Part shown: positions 1 through 9,134 of the stretch, piece after piece | Position numbering within the stretch: position 1 is the stretch's first letter | Layout of the letters: every line of letters begins with the position of its first letter | Origin: CAUUJV01 sp963545565 | GTDB lineage: Bacteria > Actinomycetota > Actinomycetes > Actinomycetales > Bifidobacteriaceae | Direction: 5' to 3' | Length of the DNA: 64,000 nucleotides | Assembly (NCBI GenBank): GCA_963545565.1 | Contig: CAUUJV010000003.1 | Span: 1 to 64,000, forward strand | Program-made: the position numbers and the translations under genes | The notes under the pieces: generated by a model | Seen by the model: the letters and a program-made list of their open reading frames with translations, nothing else | What the model was told of the DNA's origin: nothing | Database searches by the model: none

Positions 1-6
1 TCCTCG

Positions 7-79
7 TGGAGCTAAGGGGAATCGAACCCCCGACCTTCTCGTTGCGAACGAGACGCGCTACCAACTGCGCTATAGCCCC
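7..79 (-). tRNA. tRNA-Ala (anticodon CGC)
   Basis: On the minus strand a complete cloverleaf can be drawn. The acceptor stem GGGGCTA pairs with TAGCTCC and includes the G3:U70 wobble that identifies alanine tRNAs. The anticodon arm is TCTCG-TTCGCAA-CGAGA, which puts CGC at positions 34-36, and the T arm is GGGGG-TTCGATT-CCCCT. The discriminator base is A and no CCA end is encoded. Confidence 0.95.
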
Positions 80-261
80 GTGCTATTAGCACTCAATGTT
101 TTTGAGAACTTAACAACCTGTGTAACTCTACTCCTTGTAGGGCAGTGGTGCAAACACTAGCGATTACTAGTTTATCGAAGTCTCATTGAAACTTATCGAA
201 GATGACTCATAGAGAAGAACTCTTTGAAAGCCTAAGTTTTCCTGTTTCTCTACTTGCTTTT

Positions 262-972
262 CTACTTATTGTCCCCCTTTTCAGACTTTTCGCTTTGAGG
301 AGCATCAGCTGCGGCTGCCTTCTTCTTACGCCCATTAAGGTGAGCGCGAACCAAGCCAATAATGGTAGGTAGGAGAGAAATAAGCAAAATCCCAACAATT
401 ACGAGTTCGAAGTGCTCTTGCACGGCTGGTATTCCGCCGAAGAAATAGCCGAGGAGGGTGAATAGGGAACTCCATGTCAGCCCGCCAAGAACACTGAATG
501 AGGTAAAGCGCTTCCAACTCATGCCAGAAATTCCTGAGAAGAATGGCATGAATGTGCGAATGAACGGGAAGAATCGTCCAAGAAATACGGCCAGAGGCCC
601 CCACTTGTCAATCATTCCTTCGGTTTTTGCAATACGTTCTGAAGTTAACGCCTTTACCTTGCCGGATTCCACAATGCGCTTGCCAAAAAAGTGGCCGATG
701 AAGTAATTGGACTGGTCACCAAGAATAGGAGCAAGCCACACAATAGGCAGTAATACCCCAAGTGACATTCCAGAACTGGAATCATGCGCAAAATATCCTG
801 CTGCAAAAAGAAGAGAATCGCCAGGTAGAAATGGCATGAAGACCACGCCTGTTTCAACAAAAATAATCAGGAAAATAAAAGCGTATGTGGGGAAAAGCCC
901 CATTGCAATCCAACTTGCAATTGCACTTCGAGGGTCTTTCAAAAGGTTGATAAAGAATTGAATAATAGCCAA
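262..972 (-). CDS. DedA/VTT-family integral membrane protein
   Basis: This 236-residue polytopic membrane protein belongs to the DedA (SNARE-associated, VTT domain) family. Members act in the cytoplasmic membrane in envelope lipid homeostasis and are thought to be proton-coupled lipid-carrier flippases. Visible family features are the acidic ETG followed by PFLPGDSLLF near residue 45 and the re-entrant motif GRFFPFIRTFMPFFSG in the middle. The C-terminal 20 residues are a charged Lys/Glu/Ala tail, probably cytoplasmic. The length is normal for the family. It appears to be a single gene, with 175 bp of non-coding DNA upstream that holds a small tandem repeat (TTTGCTAACAA twice, 1110-1131). The family call is firm; the substrate is not known. 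Confidence 0.88.
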   Translation of the reverse strand: MAIIQFFINLLKDPRSAIASWIAMGLFPTYAFIFLIIFVETGVVFMPFLPGDSLLFAAGYFAHDSSSGMSLGVLLPIVWLAPILGDQSNYFIGHFFGKRIVESGKVKALTSERIAKTEGMIDKWGPLAVFLGRFFPFIRTFMPFFSGISGMSWKRFTSFSVLGGLTWSSLFTLLGYFFGGIPAVQEHFELVIVGILLISLLPTIIGLVRAHLNGRKKKAAAADAPQSEKSEKGDNK

Positions 973-1147
973 TTACTACTCCTGCGGGATTTTTCGGACG
1001 GCGTTTGCTTAGCTTTGTTTTTTAGCTTATTGCTTTGTACACATGTAAATTCTGTTTGGTCTGTATTCCAGTATGACGGTTTGTGCGAGAAAAACTAGGG
1101 AAACCCCATTTTGCTAACAATTTGCTAACAATTACTAATTTGCTAGG

Positions 1148-2851
1148 CTATATCCAGCTTTGTAACCACATGTGTGCATACCAGAATTGATAAGGGACGG
1201 GCATCGCAGTCCAAATTGGGTAGAAGAATGCAAAAATCATAATAATGATGGTTATTACTCCGCCCATCACCCAGTGGTATGTAAAATCGCTAACTGTTTC
1301 GCGCATGAGATTTGCCATGTAGATAATTCCAAGAATAATCCACGGTAAAATCACGATGGAGTAGAACGTAAATGTTGTGCGATTCAGGTATTGAGCCCAA
1401 GGCAGCCAACCGCCTATAAAACCGATAAGCACAGCCCAGATTTTCCAGTCGCTACGAATGCGCTTTACAAAAATTCCCATAACGACCATTGCTATAACGC
1501 ATGCTGATCCGAGCCACCAAATAGCTGGGTTTCCAACGGAAGATACGGCGACAATGCAGTCTTGGCTAGGTGAGAGCGAACATAAGCCAGTTTTGGAAGT
1601 TATGCGTTCCCAGTAGAAGCTCGTTGGACGAATCTGCAGTGGCCATGTGAGTGGATTAGCCATGTAGTCGTGCTTGACTTCAAGCGTTGTATGGAATTGC
1701 CACATTTCTTGGTGGTATGCAATGAATGATCGCAGCAGTGGAGGTAGCCATGTAATACCTTCCCCAGGGTTCTCTTGCGCCCAATTATGCAAATAGGAAT
1801 CCTCATGAATGAACCAGTTGAACCAATCTGCGAAATAGGTGGCAATATATATCGGCACCATGTAGAGTGCTGCAGGAATTCCGTCTTTCCAAATAGCACT
1901 GCTGAACCAACTCCTGTAGCCAACTCGTCTACGCTCCCATGCGTCCCACAGCACAGTGAGCAGAGCAAAGGCAGCAAAGAAGTATGCCCCAGACCACTTC
2001 ACTCCTGTCGCAAAGCCAAGAAGAATTGTTGCTGCCACACGTGGCCATGAGAAGAATATTTGTGGTCCAGCGGAATTAAGAACCCAGCGAATCTCATTGT
2101 TATAGTGTTCTCTTTTTGTGGCAGAAGGGTGAATTCTTGCAAGAATTGGGTGCGCACACATTGGCAAGAAACTGGCTGACGCTTTATGAGATTCTACTTC
2201 GTACGCTTCTTGAAGTCGCACGGAAGCCCAGTCACGGTGAATGAGCAAGCAGAGGAAAGCTCCCAGCGCAAATACCATAATGAAGTTGTCAAGAATGCCA
2301 GTTCGACTCATTACAATAGCAAGCCCATCCATACTCATAAGTGAGCCAGCAAGAGCAGCTAGAGGTAAATTGTGGAATAGGCGCAAAGCGACTCTACACA
2401 TCAGCAAAATAGCAATAGTTCCAGCTACGGCTACGCTTACTCGCCATGCAAAAATATTGCCTGCACCGCCAAAAAGCTGTAAGCCGACAGCAATCAGCCA
2501 TTTTCCAAGTGGCGGATGTACCACGTATTCAGCAGAATCCAGCCAGCCACCGGTGTGACCGCTTGCAAAAAGCGTATCAATTGGAATCTTTGAAATGTAT
2601 TTTGGCCAGTTTCGTGCTTCTCCCGTAAGAAGCATGGTCCAGGCGTCTTTGACGTAATAAGTTTCGTCAAAAACTACTGCGTGTGGCTGGCCAAGGCGTA
2701 TAAAACGAAGAATTCCTCCAAACGCTGCGACTAGTAAGCACACTACCCATTCAATGCGGCCACTGTGCGAGCTATTAATAGCTTGGTAGCGCTGTGAAAT
2801 TCTAAAAATGAGTGCGTGCATAATTCTCATTCTACGTATATGCCTCTGCAC
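1148..2851 (-). CDS. pmt: Protein O-mannosyltransferase (GT39, PMT family)
   Basis: This 567-residue multi-spanning GT39 enzyme transfers mannose from polyprenyl-phosphate mannose to secreted proteins at the outer face of the membrane. The hallmark acidic pair follows the first membrane segment (VVFDETYYVKDAW, near residue 60), and the HPPLGKW motif of the first large loop is present. The C-terminal half has the PMT_4TMC-type run of hydrophobic segments, including LPWAQYLNRTTFTFYS. A hydrophilic stretch around residues 210-250 looks like a lineage-specific insertion. Three in-frame ATGs lie within the first 11 codons, so the exact start is uncertain. It is divergent from rsmI, with promoters in the short gap. 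It suggests that secreted or lipoproteins, including those coded in this window, may be O-mannosylated. Confidence 0.9.
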   Translation of the reverse strand: MQRHIRRMRIMHALIFRISQRYQAINSSHSGRIEWVVCLLVAAFGGILRFIRLGQPHAVVFDETYYVKDAWTMLLTGEARNWPKYISKIPIDTLFASGHTGGWLDSAEYVVHPPLGKWLIAVGLQLFGGAGNIFAWRVSVAVAGTIAILLMCRVALRLFHNLPLAALAGSLMSMDGLAIVMSRTGILDNFIMVFALGAFLCLLIHRDWASVRLQEAYEVESHKASASFLPMCAHPILARIHPSATKREHYNNEIRWVLNSAGPQIFFSWPRVAATILLGFATGVKWSGAYFFAAFALLTVLWDAWERRRVGYRSWFSSAIWKDGIPAALYMVPIYIATYFADWFNWFIHEDSYLHNWAQENPGEGITWLPPLLRSFIAYHQEMWQFHTTLEVKHDYMANPLTWPLQIRPTSFYWERITSKTGLCSLSPSQDCIVAVSSVGNPAIWWLGSACVIAMVVMGIFVKRIRSDWKIWAVLIGFIGGWLPWAQYLNRTTFTFYSIVILPWIILGIIYMANLMRETVSDFTYHWVMGGVITIIIMIFAFFYPIWTAMPVPYQFWYAHMWLQSWI

Positions 2852-2910
2852 TTACTTGCATGCATGATTACGTGCATATTTACGTACACAGACTAGGCAA
2901 TACTAGAAAT

Positions 2911-3837
2911 ATGAGCGTTACTGCAGAAAATGATGAATCACTCAACGTATTCAATACCATGCGAGGCAAAGTGGTTCTTGCTGCCACACCTATTGGGAAT
3001 ACTGCTGATGCTTCAACACGTTTAGCAGCATTGCTTGAGCATTCAGATATCGTGGCTGCCGAAGATACTCGGCGACTTTATGACCTTGCTCGGCGCATGG
3101 GCATCACAGTAAAAGGGCGAGTCGTGGCGTATCACGATCATAATGAGCGTTCTAAAGCTGATTCTTTGCTTGATGAAGTCGAATCTGGCGCAACTGTGGT
3201 AGTGGTATCTGACGCAGGAATGCCAACTATCAACGACCCAGGTTTGGCAATAGTTCGCCATGCAATTGAGCGCGGTTTGCCTGTAACTTGTGCCCCAGGA
3301 CCATCCGCTGTGCTAGACGCACTTGCGCTTTCTGGCTTGCCCACAGACCGCTTTTGCTATGAAGGTTTCTTGCCGCGTAAGCATTCAGAACGCATGCAGC
3401 ACTTGCGTAGTCTTAAAACTGAAATGCGCACAATTGTGTTTTATGAGACGCCTCATCGTATTGAACAATCAATGGAAGATTTACTAGAATCTTTTGGGCC
3501 TAATCGTCCTATTGCCTTGGCGCGAGAACTGACTAAAGATTATGAAGAAATACGCCGTGGAACTCTTCAAGAAATACGTGGCAGCGTCATAAATGATCCT
3601 CCTCGGGGTGAAATTGTTCTTGTAATTGGTGGAGCCTCCGAAGACGAAGTTTTGCAAGAGTCTGCAGAGGTTTTAGATACAGATTCCTTAGCGCATCTAG
3701 CTATTGAGGTATCGCAGTCTCAGGGAATTCGCATTAAAGATGCTATTGCTCAAGTCATTGCGGATCATCCTCTTCCTAATGGTTCATTTGCTAATAAAAA
3801 AGCCGTATATCAGGCTGTGCTAAACATGAAGGGTTAA
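2911..3837 (+). CDS. rsmI: 16S rRNA 2'-O-ribose C1402 methyltransferase RsmI
   Basis: RsmI uses S-adenosylmethionine to methylate the 2'-OH of C1402 in the 16S rRNA decoding centre. The tetrapyrrole-methylase fold is shown by GKVVLAATPIGN at the N-terminus, the AAEDTRR motif, VVSDAGMPTINDPG and the CAPGPSAVLDAL loop. I place the start at 2911, which gives 308 residues, because the family begins a few residues before the VLAATPIGN motif. The frame stays open upstream to an ATG at 2860, but that adds a non-conserved extension. There is no Shine-Dalgarno at 2911. The sequence AATACT ends 6 nt before it, which would fit a leaderless transcript. The 3' end overlaps the convergent small gene by 4 nt. 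Confidence 0.93.
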   Translation: MSVTAENDESLNVFNTMRGKVVLAATPIGNTADASTRLAALLEHSDIVAAEDTRRLYDLARRMGITVKGRVVAYHDHNERSKADSLLDEVESGATVVVVSDAGMPTINDPGLAIVRHAIERGLPVTCAPGPSAVLDALALSGLPTDRFCYEGFLPRKHSERMQHLRSLKTEMRTIVFYETPHRIEQSMEDLLESFGPNRPIALARELTKDYEEIRRGTLQEIRGSVINDPPRGEIVLVIGGASEDEVLQESAEVLDTDSLAHLAIEVSQSQGIRIKDAIAQVIADHPLPNGSFANKKAVYQAVLNMKG

Positions 3838-4097
3838 CTCTCATCGTCATCAAGGCACTCGAAAAGAATTTGAAAACCATTAAGCACGCCCGGTCCGCCT
3901 ACTTGTGAGATGTATTCTAAGAGTTCAGGAGACGCTGCATTATTTACAATTAGCCATTTGCGTAGCCTTGGAACGTTCTTTGCTATATGCCATAGAATTT
4001 CCTCCGATGTTTGCGGAGTTGCAGCCACTTGCTCGGTCAATCGAATAGGTGGCGGTGGCGGCGGTAAAGAGAAATTAGAGTACTTGTCATAATGCAT
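3834..4097 (-). CDS. Small protein with variant leucine-rich-repeat-like segment
   Basis: This is an 87-residue soluble protein with a run of six prolines near residues 12-17. The following segment (TPQTSEEILWHIAKNVPRLR, then NNAASPELLEYISQ) reads like one to two units of the variant leucine-rich repeat often seen in hypothetical proteins of bifidobacteria: a Pro, then an E-L/I-L helix, then an R-x-W-L-x-x-N helix. The gene begins 11 nt inside the end of the upstream gene, so the two are probably translated from one message. The function is unknown and the repeat assignment is from recall. Confidence 0.6.
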   Translation of the reverse strand: MHYDKYSNFSLPPPPPPIRLTEQVAATPQTSEEILWHIAKNVPRLRKWLIVNNAASPELLEYISQVGGPGVLNGFQILFECLDDDES

Positions 4098-4752
4098 TGA
4101 TTGTTAAAATTCCTTCTGAGTAGCCGGGCCATCGTGGGTTTTTCTGCAATTTTCTCAAGCATTCTTTAGTGCTGATTCTGTATTCGTTGTGAAGCCGCGG
4201 AATAACTTCTAATGCAAAATTCGTTATCTTCTCTGATTGTTGTGTGCATGAAATATCACATAGTGTGCGAGTAGGTGAAGTAAGGCGTAGATTGCCTAAG
4301 AGCATGGAATCATGCGGATCAAGCGCTCTATTACTGACATGAATTTTTCTACCAATAATGCTACTTCGATAGTGCCCTGTAGAAATAATATCGATTTGGC
4401 TGGGGAATCTACCTCCAACCCACACCCACGCAGCTAACCAACTCCCGGCAACACAGCCGAATGGGAGTAGTGATTTGACAATATGTGCGCGATTTAATGG
4501 TGTAGATGCACGATTCAGAAGGCATAGAGTGTTGTTGTCTAATTTCAGAGCGATTCGCGCCATTTCTAACCTGTTCATCATGAGGAGACCAAGGAATCGA
4601 CTGCGTTCAATAAGAGCATCTGTGTGATCGTGTGAACAAGCGGGAGGCTTGGAAGAAGGCTCGGAAAAAGATTTGAGAGATTCTGGTGAAGACCTTAATG
4701 GCGATAGTTGTGTAGTCATGCGCATGAGCCTAACTTGCTTTTGAGGTACCAA
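4087..4752 (-). CDS. Hypothetical protein, weakly AbiEi-antitoxin-like
   Basis: This is a 221-residue soluble protein that I do not recognise with certainty. Its layout resembles actinobacterial proteins annotated as AbiEi-type antitoxin-domain or DUF559-associated: a basic N-terminus, then a beta-rich section, then the sequence RLTSPTRTLCDIS, which resembles the 'V-TS-P-x-RT-x-x-D-x-A' signature of that group, then a helical tail. It overlaps the small leucine-rich-repeat-like gene downstream by 11 nt. No toxin partner such as AbiEii is visible nearby. The first 45 residues are Ser/Pro/Lys rich, and the start could be later, for example at the Met at residue 10 or 12. Confidence 0.5.
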   Translation of the reverse strand: MVPQKQVRLMRMTTQLSPLRSSPESLKSFSEPSSKPPACSHDHTDALIERSRFLGLLMMNRLEMARIALKLDNNTLCLLNRASTPLNRAHIVKSLLPFGCVAGSWLAAWVWVGGRFPSQIDIISTGHYRSSIIGRKIHVSNRALDPHDSMLLGNLRLTSPTRTLCDISCTQQSEKITNFALEVIPRLHNEYRISTKECLRKLQKNPRWPGYSEGILTINAL

Positions 4753-4771
4753 TGCAATCTTTTGAGGAATT

Positions 4772-4870
4772 TGTGCATAAGTGGATGAATGTGCATAAGC
4801 AAAGCCAAAAAGAGGACAAAATTTGAGCGTTGTGGATGACTCGCCGAGCCTTAAAAAGCCTTGTGGATAA
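4772..4870. promoter_or_regulatory. Cluster of DnaA-box-like 9-mers upstream of metG
   Basis: Read on the minus strand, four 9-mers match or nearly match the DnaA box TTWTNCACA. They are TTATGCACA at 4772-4780 and at 4790-4798, TCATCCACA at 4831-4839 (one mismatch) and TTATCCACA at 4862-4870. All four point the same way, within 99 bp of an otherwise non-coding gap. The sequence match is direct; binding by DnaA is inferred. Confidence 0.5.
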
Positions 4871-4908
4871 CTGATTCTTTGTCTGCGCGGCTACGGATAA
4901 TCATGTTT

Positions 4909-6771
4909 ATGACCAATGTTCTTGTTTCTGTTGCATGGCCGTATGCTAACGGCCCTCGCCACATCGGCCACGTTGCTGGTTTTGGCGTGCCATCCGATGT
5001 TTATGCCCGTTATGAACGCATGAAGGGTAATGACGTTCTTATGGTGTCGGGAACAGACGAACATGGCACCCCTATTCTTGTGCAAGCAGATGCCGAAGGT
5101 GTAAGCGCACAAGAATTGACAGATCGCTACAATCGCGTGATAGCTCAAGATTTATGCGATTTAGGTTTGAGCTATGACCTCTTTACTCGCACAACTACTG
5201 GTAATCATGAAAAAGTAGTTCAGGAGCTCTTCACAAAGTGCCTCGAAAATGGCTATATCTATAAGGGAACTCAGCAGGTTGCTATTTCGCCTTCAACTGG
5301 GCGCACACTTCCAGATCGTTATATTGAGGGAACGTGCCCTATTTGTGGTGCAGATGGTGCTCGTGGCGATCAGTGTGATAATTGTGGCAATGAACTTGAC
5401 CCAATTGATTTGAAGAATCCTGTTTCAAAGATTAATGGTGAAACTCCTATTTTTAAGGAAACTGAGCACTTCTTCCTCGATTTGCCTGCATTAGCTGAAG
5501 CAAATTTGGCATGGTTAAAAACTCGTGAAGGTTGGCGCGCCAACGTTATTAACTTCTCTATTGGCTTGTTCAATGAGGTTCGCCCGCGTGCCATTACGCG
5601 CGATATTGACTGGGGCATTCCTGTTCCAGTTGATGGATGGATCGACAATCCTAATAAGAAGCTTTATGTGTGGTTTGACGCTGTTATTGGCTATTTGAGC
5701 GCTTCTATTGAATGGGCTCGCCGCAAGGGAGACCCTGAAGCATGGCGCAAGTGGTGGAATGATCCACAAGCACCTGGCTACTACTTTATGGGTAAAGACA
5801 ACATCACTTTCCATTCCCAGATTTGGCCTTCTGAATTGCTGGGTTATAACGGCGAAGGAAGCAAAGGCGGCAAGCCTGGTGATCTTTGCAAGCTCAACCT
5901 TCCAACTGAGGTTGTTTCTTCCGAGTTTCTTTCCATGGAAGGTCGTAAATTTAGTTCTTCTCGCGGCATTGTGATTTATGTGAAGGACATTCTTGCACGC
6001 TATCAGGTAGATGCCGTTCGCTACTACATTTCTGTGGCTGGGCCAGAAACTTCAGATTCTGACTTCACGTGGGCGGAATTTGTTCGTCATAATAATGATG
6101 AGCTCGTATCTGGCTGGGGTAACTTAGTAAATCGAGTTGCCGTACTTCTGCATAAGAATTTTGGTGAGATTCCAGCTGTTGACGAAGCTGAGCTAACTGA
6201 TGAAGATAAAGCTTTGCTTGAGTTGACTCATAGCGCTTTTGACACTGTAGGAGATTTGATTAGTTTTCATCGTCAGAAGCAGGGCTTGAATGAAGCCATG
6301 CATGTTGTTCAGGAAATCAACAAGTATATTTCTGCAACAGAGCCGTGGAAAATCAAGGATAATCCTGCTCGGCTTGCAGCTGTTTTGCACACTGCAGCTC
6401 AGGCTGTTTCTGACGCAAACACCTTGCTTGCTCCTTACCTGCCGCACTCTGCGCAGAAAGTGTATGAGACGTTAGGTGGCACTGGCATCTTCTCGCCACT
6501 TCCACACATTGAAGAAGTAGAAGATTTAGACAAACCAGGATTTACCTATCCAATCATCACCGGCGACTATATTCTCGGTGAGAATGTACACGAATGGAAG
6601 TCTGAGCCTGTTGTAGCTGGTACTCCAATTGCAAAGCCAACTCCAATCTTTGCCAAGATCCCTGTTGAAGCGGTTCAGGAAGAACTCGACCGTTTCCAGA
6701 CTGAGCTCAATGAGCGTAGAGCCAAGGAACAGGCTCGTTTGGAAGCTGAAAAAGCAAAGTTAGCGGATTAG
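4909..6771 (+). CDS. metG: Methionyl-tRNA synthetase
   Basis: This class I aminoacyl-tRNA synthetase charges tRNA-Met. The HIGH signature appears as GPRHIGHV near residue 13. The connective-peptide zinc knuckle has CPIC and CDNC pairs around residues 145-165, and the KMSKS loop is the variant GRKFSSSRG. The C-terminal part carries the anticodon-binding helical bundle and ends in a charged coiled-coil tail rather than a tRNA-binding EMAP domain. I chose 4909 (621 residues) because it places the conserved start MTNVLVSVAWPYANGPRHIGH correctly. A -10 box GATAAT lies at 4896-4901, 7 nt before the ATG, so the message is probably leaderless. The frame is open further upstream to 4861 but without conservation. 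Confidence 0.97.
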   Translation: MTNVLVSVAWPYANGPRHIGHVAGFGVPSDVYARYERMKGNDVLMVSGTDEHGTPILVQADAEGVSAQELTDRYNRVIAQDLCDLGLSYDLFTRTTTGNHEKVVQELFTKCLENGYIYKGTQQVAISPSTGRTLPDRYIEGTCPICGADGARGDQCDNCGNELDPIDLKNPVSKINGETPIFKETEHFFLDLPALAEANLAWLKTREGWRANVINFSIGLFNEVRPRAITRDIDWGIPVPVDGWIDNPNKKLYVWFDAVIGYLSASIEWARRKGDPEAWRKWWNDPQAPGYYFMGKDNITFHSQIWPSELLGYNGEGSKGGKPGDLCKLNLPTEVVSSEFLSMEGRKFSSSRGIVIYVKDILARYQVDAVRYYISVAGPETSDSDFTWAEFVRHNNDELVSGWGNLVNRVAVLLHKNFGEIPAVDEAELTDEDKALLELTHSAFDTVGDLISFHRQKQGLNEAMHVVQEINKYISATEPWKIKDNPARLAAVLHTAAQAVSDANTLLAPYLPHSAQKVYETLGGTGIFSPLPHIEEVEDLDKPGFTYPIITGDYILGENVHEWKSEPVVAGTPIAKPTPIFAKIPVEAVQEELDRFQTELNERRAKEQARLEAEKAKLAD

Positions 6772-6830
6772 TGGAACTAGCAAAGAGGTAGGGGTAATTC
6801 AGTAATTACAACAATTGTCAACAATAAAAG

Positions 6831-6852
6831 CTGCGCTATAGCAAACGCAGCC
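6831..6852 (-). terminator. Hairpin, probable terminator for minus-strand readthrough
   Basis: GCTGCG and CGCAGC pair across a 10-nt loop. On the minus strand the stem is followed by TTTTATTG, so it would stop transcripts coming from the sulfotransferase genes before they enter metG. On the plus strand there is no T-run. Confidence 0.45.
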
Positions 6853-6932
6853 TTCACATATTCATTACAAAACTATAAGGTTTCTCCCAGAAACTCCATA
6901 GGGTCTCTTTCAGGGAATGCATGTTACATATT

Positions 6933-7031
6933 AGTTATCAGCTAACGCTGACCAAGCTTTTTGCTTGATAACTGAACCCTTCTTCTCTCTTCTCTTAGCC
7001 CGGCAGCTCTTCTCTCAATGCCGGGCTTTTC
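6933..7031 (+). ncRNA. Candidate small RNA with C/U-rich loops and strong terminator
   Basis: This lies in the 365-bp gene-free stretch between metG and the sulfotransferases. A 5' hairpin pairs AGTTATCA (6933-6940) with TGATAACT (6966-6973). An unpaired pyrimidine tract CCCTTCTTCTCTCTTCTCTT follows. A 9-bp GC-rich stem, AGCCCGGCA (6997-7005) with TGCCGGGCT (7019-7027), then leads into TTTTCT. The terminator loop is itself pyrimidine-rich (CTCTTCTCTC). A possible -10 (CATATT) sits just upstream. The layout resembles trans-acting sRNAs with anti-Shine-Dalgarno loops, but it could simply be the metG 3' end. I see no ORF here. Confidence 0.4.
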
Positions 7032-7090
7032 TATTTCCTTGAGTTCTTCTTGAGTCCTCAACCCTTTTAATTTCTTCGTTGTTTTCTGGA

Positions 7091-7122
7091 GGTTGTTTTC
7101 TAGAAAACTCTAGAAAACAACC
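7091..7122 (-). terminator. Perfect 14-bp inverted repeat after sulfotransferase gene
   Basis: GGTTGTTTTCTAGA pairs without mismatch with TCTAGAAAACAACC across an AAAC loop. It lies 15 bp beyond the stop codon of the frameshifted sulfotransferase gene on the minus strand. The stem is AT-rich and lacks a long T-run, so termination efficiency is uncertain. It may act in either direction or as a 3'-end stabiliser. Confidence 0.55.
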
Positions 7123-7136
7123 CCAAAGTTCAGCAA

Positions 7137-9087
7137 CTACTGAAGAAACTTGCTGTTTGCAACGTGAGAGTTGGTGCCAGTAGTACTTTGGGCATCAAAA
7201 CCATCGAGGTTATTGCCTTCACTGGTATTGGTATTTGCGAAGTAGAATCCTTCGAAATCATACTTGTACACACGGTAAACCATGAATCCAGCAGACAGAG
7301 AATCCATCTGATAGGAAACAAGCAGGTTGCCGTCATTGTCATATGAACGCCATGTGCGCTGAACGCCAGAGTCGGTGGCTATCGTATTTCCATACTGCTC
7401 AACGCTGGAGATAATGCTGGAGTAAGGAACCTTGAAGGACTTCACAAGGGTATATGTTCCTGCGTTCTCATCAACCAAGTACTTGTAGTAGTACGACGTA
7501 GTCTTGTTGTACTCGGCTTGAGTTGCAATGTAAATCTTGGAAGCCTGCGGAATATAAGACTTTAGGTTGAACTTCGGGCGAGTCACAATATGGATGAAGT
7601 TGTTATTGAACATGTAGAGGTAGTACTGGCCATCTTTGAGGCTGGAATCTTCCTGAACCGTTACGGAGTGCTGACCAGCAGAATCCTGGAAATCCCCAAC
7701 CTTAGTAAGGCTGTACTTGGAATAAGAATAGCCCTTCCAATATGAAGATTCACCAATCATGTACTTAATCTGAGGGTTAGTTTCAAGATTTGTGAGCTTG
7801 ATGATTGTGCTGGTCTCGCGTGAAGAAAGAACCACAGATCCGTCGGAATTCCACTGAATTGTATTGATATGAATCCAATCCCAGCGCGAATCACCCTGCT
7901 GAATAGAAGTTTTATTAGTTGTTTTCTTGTAGTCTGCGAAAAGATCACCAAGATCAACGAGCTGAGTCATCTTGCCAGTGGTGGTATTGATTTTTACAAT
8001 CATATCCTCCATGGTCTTATACGCTTCATTAGAAGCGAGGAGCACCAGATTGCCGTCATTATCGAAAGCGTAATCGTGGTGGAGCTGCCATTTGCCAGGC
8101 ATAGTGTAGATATTTTCGAGCTGGCCAAGATTATTCATAGCAGAAATCTGATTGTAATCATCTGCATAATACATCAGACCATCTTTGAAAGTAATACGAA
8201 TGCCGTTGTAGTCCTTGATCGGAATTTCTCCGCGCAGAACGCCATTTGCATCGTAATAGTACACAAAGTCCTGCTTGGTGCTGGAACTCATAATTGCGTA
8301 GAGACCATTACCCACAGATGTTGCTTCGAGCTTGCCGGAAGTTGTAGATGTGGTTGCTGTGGCATTCTTAGCCTTTTTGCCTGCAGCCGTCCACTTGGTT
8401 GAAACTTGAACGGATTCGTCACCGAGGAGACTGCCCATTTCTACTGTTTCTTCGTGAGTCTTGGTGGTTCCATCTTCGTATGTGATGGTGTAGGTAATGG
8501 TATTTGTGGTATCTGGAATTAAGCCAAGCACGGTGAGCTCGTGCACGGTCTGATATTCCTTAGCTTGATACGCGGTTGCAGTGAAGTCTGCATAGTCCGT
8601 ATCTTCGGCTGAAACGGTATAGCTTACCTTTGCTGCCTTGCTTGTGATGAAGTAAGTGTATTCAGACGTAGTGTTTGTGCTGAAAGGATTAAGTGCGCAG
8701 AAGCATATTGTCTTCGTCATAAGAATCTGCGTGCTTAGCGATTTCAAGCTTGTGCGCTGCACTCTTTTGATAAGCGATAGTGTAGATCTTCTCAATTTTT
8801 GCAGTCAAGGCGTCGCTACTTGAGTAGTTGCTTGAAGCAGAGTTGGCTGAAGAATAAGCAACGATGCCCCATGCACACAAGGCCACAGCTAGAACAGCTC
8901 CGATGATTGTGGCATGTAGACTTGTTGCCTCGAACTTCTTCTTTTCTGCTACTGGGGTATTTTGTGTAGCGTTATCTTGCGCCGCATTATCTTGCATAGA
9001 GCTTTCTGCAGCAGAGTTCTCTGCTGCCTCTGTTGTTGGCTTGTCATTCTGAATATCGTCCACAGTATCGTCTGCAGTGTTGTCCAC
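7137..9087 (-). pseudogene. Aryl-sulfate sulfotransferase, second copy, frameshifted
   Basis: This is a tandem paralogue of the intact gene just upstream on the same strand. The N-terminal part starts at a GTG at 9087 preceded by GGAAAGGA. It has an acidic Asn/Ala/Glu-rich cytoplasmic tail, one membrane anchor (IIGAVLAVALCAWGIVAY) and runs to DEDNMLLRT, then hits a stop at about 8689. The rest of the protein continues in another frame from LNPFSTNTTSEY. Comparison with the intact copy, which reads DEDNMLIRYNPFNTNTTSLY, shows that removing one T from ACTTAAT near 8688 restores one frame of about 649 residues. The downstream frame keeps the beta-propeller catalytic residues (HHD, HIN, SSRE, GQHS). 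It could be a recent pseudogene, a slippage-restored gene or a sequencing error. Confidence 0.8.
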
Positions 9088-9134
9088 AGAATAATCCTTT
9101 CCTATTGGTTTCCTAATTAAAAATAAAAATACAT

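Noticed and set aside
1110..1131. Tandem TTTGCTAACAA as a CRISPR or operator array
   Set aside because: Only two short copies without spacers; mentioned with the neighbouring gene but not supported as a separate element. No CRISPR array was seen anywhere in the window.
2860..2910. Upstream ATG for rsmI at 2860
   Set aside because: It would add 17 non-conserved residues and run through the probable promoter; the ATG at 2911 fits the family better.
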